Assembly: GCA_017590115.1 (NCBI GenBank)
Contig: JAGGNK010010225.1
Span: forward strand, 6,324,001 to 6,388,000
Direction of reading: 5' to 3'
Source of the DNA: Montifringilla adamsi
Taxonomy: Eukaryota > Chordata > Aves > Passeriformes > Passeridae
DNA: 64,000 nt
Shown here: positions 61,376 through 64,000 of the stretch, one piece after another
Position numbering within the stretch: position 1 is the stretch's first letter
Layout: every line of letters starts with the position of its first letter
Translations under genes and position numbers: made by a program
The notes under the pieces: generated by a model
Seen by the model: only the letters and a program-made list of their open reading frames with translations
What the model was told of the DNA's origin: nothing
The model's database searches: none

Positions 61376-64000
61376 TCAGATTGTCATGACATTTAGTCAC
61401 ATGAGGGATCAGTACTTTGTTCTGCTAAGGTATCCAGTCCTTAGGAACATAACCTCCATAGAAGGTACTTTAGAAGTTCAAACTTGGCTTTAAAACTAGG
61501 CAATCATTGAGGAATTGAAGCTGCTCTCTTTTTATGATAGCAAGTTCACCACGCTATAATTAAGATATATAGTTATGTAAATCCTGAATGCATCAAGTAG
61601 CAAGGGAGTCTTCCTAAGAGATCTGTGTGTAATAGGCCAATTAGTCCCTTGATCCCTATCCTGGATTTTGAAAACAGTGAGAAGACCCAAGTAAGACTGA
61701 TTTTTATTTTTTTTTGCTATTAGTAATACATACCACACACCCATCTTCATGCATGTTCAACAGTAACCACTATGCTGAAGATACTTGTTCAGTATCTGTC
61801 TGAGGAGAAAAGTTGTCTTTCAGCAGGGTTTTCATAATGCATAATTAGATGAATTAAACTGTCCCTGCTAAATCTGCAGTCTCCAGAATTCCACTGTATG
61901 GTTAATTTACTTGTCTTTGTTCCAGACCTATTGTGATGTTTTTTCCATGGATTGATATAGCAACCATCTATAAACACGAATATAGTCCTGGCATAATAGG
62001 AAAAACATGCAAACAAACAAACAGTTTCCTCTGCCATGCAATGGAATACCTTTAGCTCAGGCCAGATAGTTTTTATGCAGAGCATGGAGGTAACTGGGAG
62101 AAGCAAGTGGCCTCTGAAAGTCACTTTTGTTCTCTATGCTATATCAGGGAAGCAGAAGACACAAAATAAAGGAGTCATTAAAGATAGTTTGGTCCTCTTA
62201 GCCAAAGATCTGAGTCTGGAGGCTGTTACTATAGAGGTTTAGGCTGCTACTTTAAGGGGTTTTCCTAGTGGAGTAACAGTCTGCTAACAGTAAACAGAAT
62301 GGGAACACAACAGAAATATCATAAGCCTCCCAGTTCAATGCAATCAATATTAAATATTTAATCAAGTCTATTAAAATGGATAGCAATGCAAGTCTTCAAG
62401 GAAAACAAGAACTAAAGTAATTTAACAAAAAAGACTTATAAAATAGATTTCTAATTCTGTAAGCAGAGTAACCAAGCATCAGAGACTACAGATTAGACAA
62501 GCCTTTTCTGTTTGCTGGTCTCCTTACACATGTTCCAACCCATATTCAACTTTACAGCAAGACAGGTGGCACCCATCTATAAGAATATGAAATAACCCAT
62601 TTGCAACACTCTTAGACTATGCTCTGCCCACAATCCCCCAAACATCAACCATGTACATCATCCCAATGCCTCTAATTTATGTCCTGTTTCTTAAAAGCAG
62701 TGAGGAGAGTGATCCCAGATCACTTTGCAGAGCAATGGACTATTAATGTGAGTAAAAACTGACCAAAAAAATCTCACATTAAAAAGTCAACTACCCAGCT
62801 GTCAATCAAACATCTAAAACATACATTCTTTTAATGGTGGTAAATGTAATATCCTTGAAATTGAAGGGCTATTCAAGTAGCTCTATATAAGTAGAGGCAT
62901 ACAGAAGTAAAAAATTATTAACAAATCTCAGAATGAAAACTACACACAAATTCTGACTTGTCAAGCTGTTGGCAGTGGAACTGAAACAGCCATTCCTTGA
63001 CTGAGGTACCCTTACACCATGAATATCATACTCCATACATGCAAAGTAAACTTAGCAAAGAAGATCAGTCAGAACAGAATGATGTTTGACAATCACCAGG
63101 GTGCACTTTCAACCACAGGGAAATTGCCAGCAATCAGTTCTAATACTGAAATATCTTGTTTCACAGCAATTAGAACACAATTTACACAGCACAGAAATTA
63201 TTTCAAGTCACAAGTCATCATAAAACACGTTCTTTCTAGGAGGTGGTGAATTTTACCAACTCTAAGGTCTGCCTATATTTTTCAGCATGCAATTCAGCTG
63301 GAATTTCACATTTAAGGTCCAGTTATTAATATGATGCCAAAACACCCTTGGTCAGCAGCCCTGGGACTAAAACACGCCTTTGCACTGATTCAGTTGCACT
63401 CTTACTTTGAGTTGGCACAAACCATTTGTTGGGCAGCTCAGACAAAGTTTGCAAGCCCAACCAAACAGACTTTTTCGTCAGCTCAGAAGAAATTCTTGTT
63501 GACATGGCTGTCCATGTGGCAGTATAACTTGTTTTGGTCCTGTTTGCACAGACAAGATCAAAACACTGGTCGTGGTACTTGGAAGCCAACTACAATTTTC
63601 ATGTTCTATATCTGTAGGGAAAATAGGAACAAATTGAAGCTTTAAGAATGCCCCTTAAAATGCCAGGTAATCTTTCAGAAGACAGAAAGAAGTTTTTAAG
63701 CACTGTGTTGGACATCTAATCTGAGTCATATTACATACTTGAACAACTTTGAGGGCTCAGAAAGAATAAAAATTAATGGCATTTAATAAAAGCAAAATTT
63801 CTTTGGCAATTTCTATCTTGCTAACCTTAAAACACCAGTTCCAAACTGGATTCAAGGGACACTTTATTGGTACAGAAGGCAATTTCTTGCACTCTATCAC
63901 TGTTTGGTGATGGACGTTTAACAACCTGGCTGATCAAGTGTATTAATGAGGCACTAAAATGTTTTAAGGCATAAAGAAGGTGTTAAAATTTCTTTGATAC
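61376..64000. other. Unique AT-rich non-coding DNA
   Basis: Nothing recognisable. Frames at 61789-62124 (minus) and at 63326-63645 on both strands are chance frames. A T-run lies near 61707-61716 and a (CAAA)n tract at about 62010-62023. Confidence 0.65.

Overview
This window looks like non-coding nuclear DNA from a bird, or at least a sauropsid. It is AT-rich and has no recognisable protein-coding gene, tRNA, rRNA or CRISPR array. The main diagnostic evidence is a set of CR1 LINE retrotransposon fragments. They show typical avian CR1 3' ends (reading ...ATTCTATG), a broken C-terminal reverse-transcriptase reading frame, and a mix of younger and very old copies. There are also short remnants that look like ancient amniote SINE/LINE tails. 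Overall repeat density is low. The window is best read as intergenic or deep intronic sequence. Nearly all open reading frames are chance frames, many without an ATG; the longest two besides one at 60.8-61.4 kb lie inside CR1 copies.

Layout. 1-8.5 kb: a TA/CA microsatellite, then unique AT-rich DNA. 8.5-8.7 kb: a CR1 3' end on the minus strand. 8.7-25 kb: unique DNA with A-runs and a possible 5S-rRNA-like SINE remnant near 14.1 kb. 25.1-25.9 kb: a 51-bp minisatellite embedded in a nearly perfect 379-bp tandem duplication. 29.6-30.15 kb and 34.1-34.2 kb: old plus-strand CR1 copies. 39.5-40.25 kb: the longest minus-strand CR1. It runs directly into a GC-rich, CpG-rich block at 40.08-40.36 kb, followed by an (AAAAT)n tract and a short ORF that resembles a signal peptide. 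43.7 and 44.0-44.2 kb: ancient amniote repeat remnants. 50.6-50.8 kb, 53.5-54.3 kb and 56.2-56.7 kb: plus-strand CR1 copies; the 53.5 kb copy carries RT C-terminal codons but lacks the 3' end. 56.7-64 kb: unique AT-rich DNA with one 199-codon frame (TTG start) at 60.8-61.4 kb preceded by two hairpins.

No genes work together here. The places most worth a second look are the CR1-adjacent CpG block with its possible first exon, the recent 379-bp duplication, and the terminal minisatellite unit, which alone forms a perfect 9-bp hairpin. All repeat calls come from remembered family consensus patterns. None has been checked by alignment.
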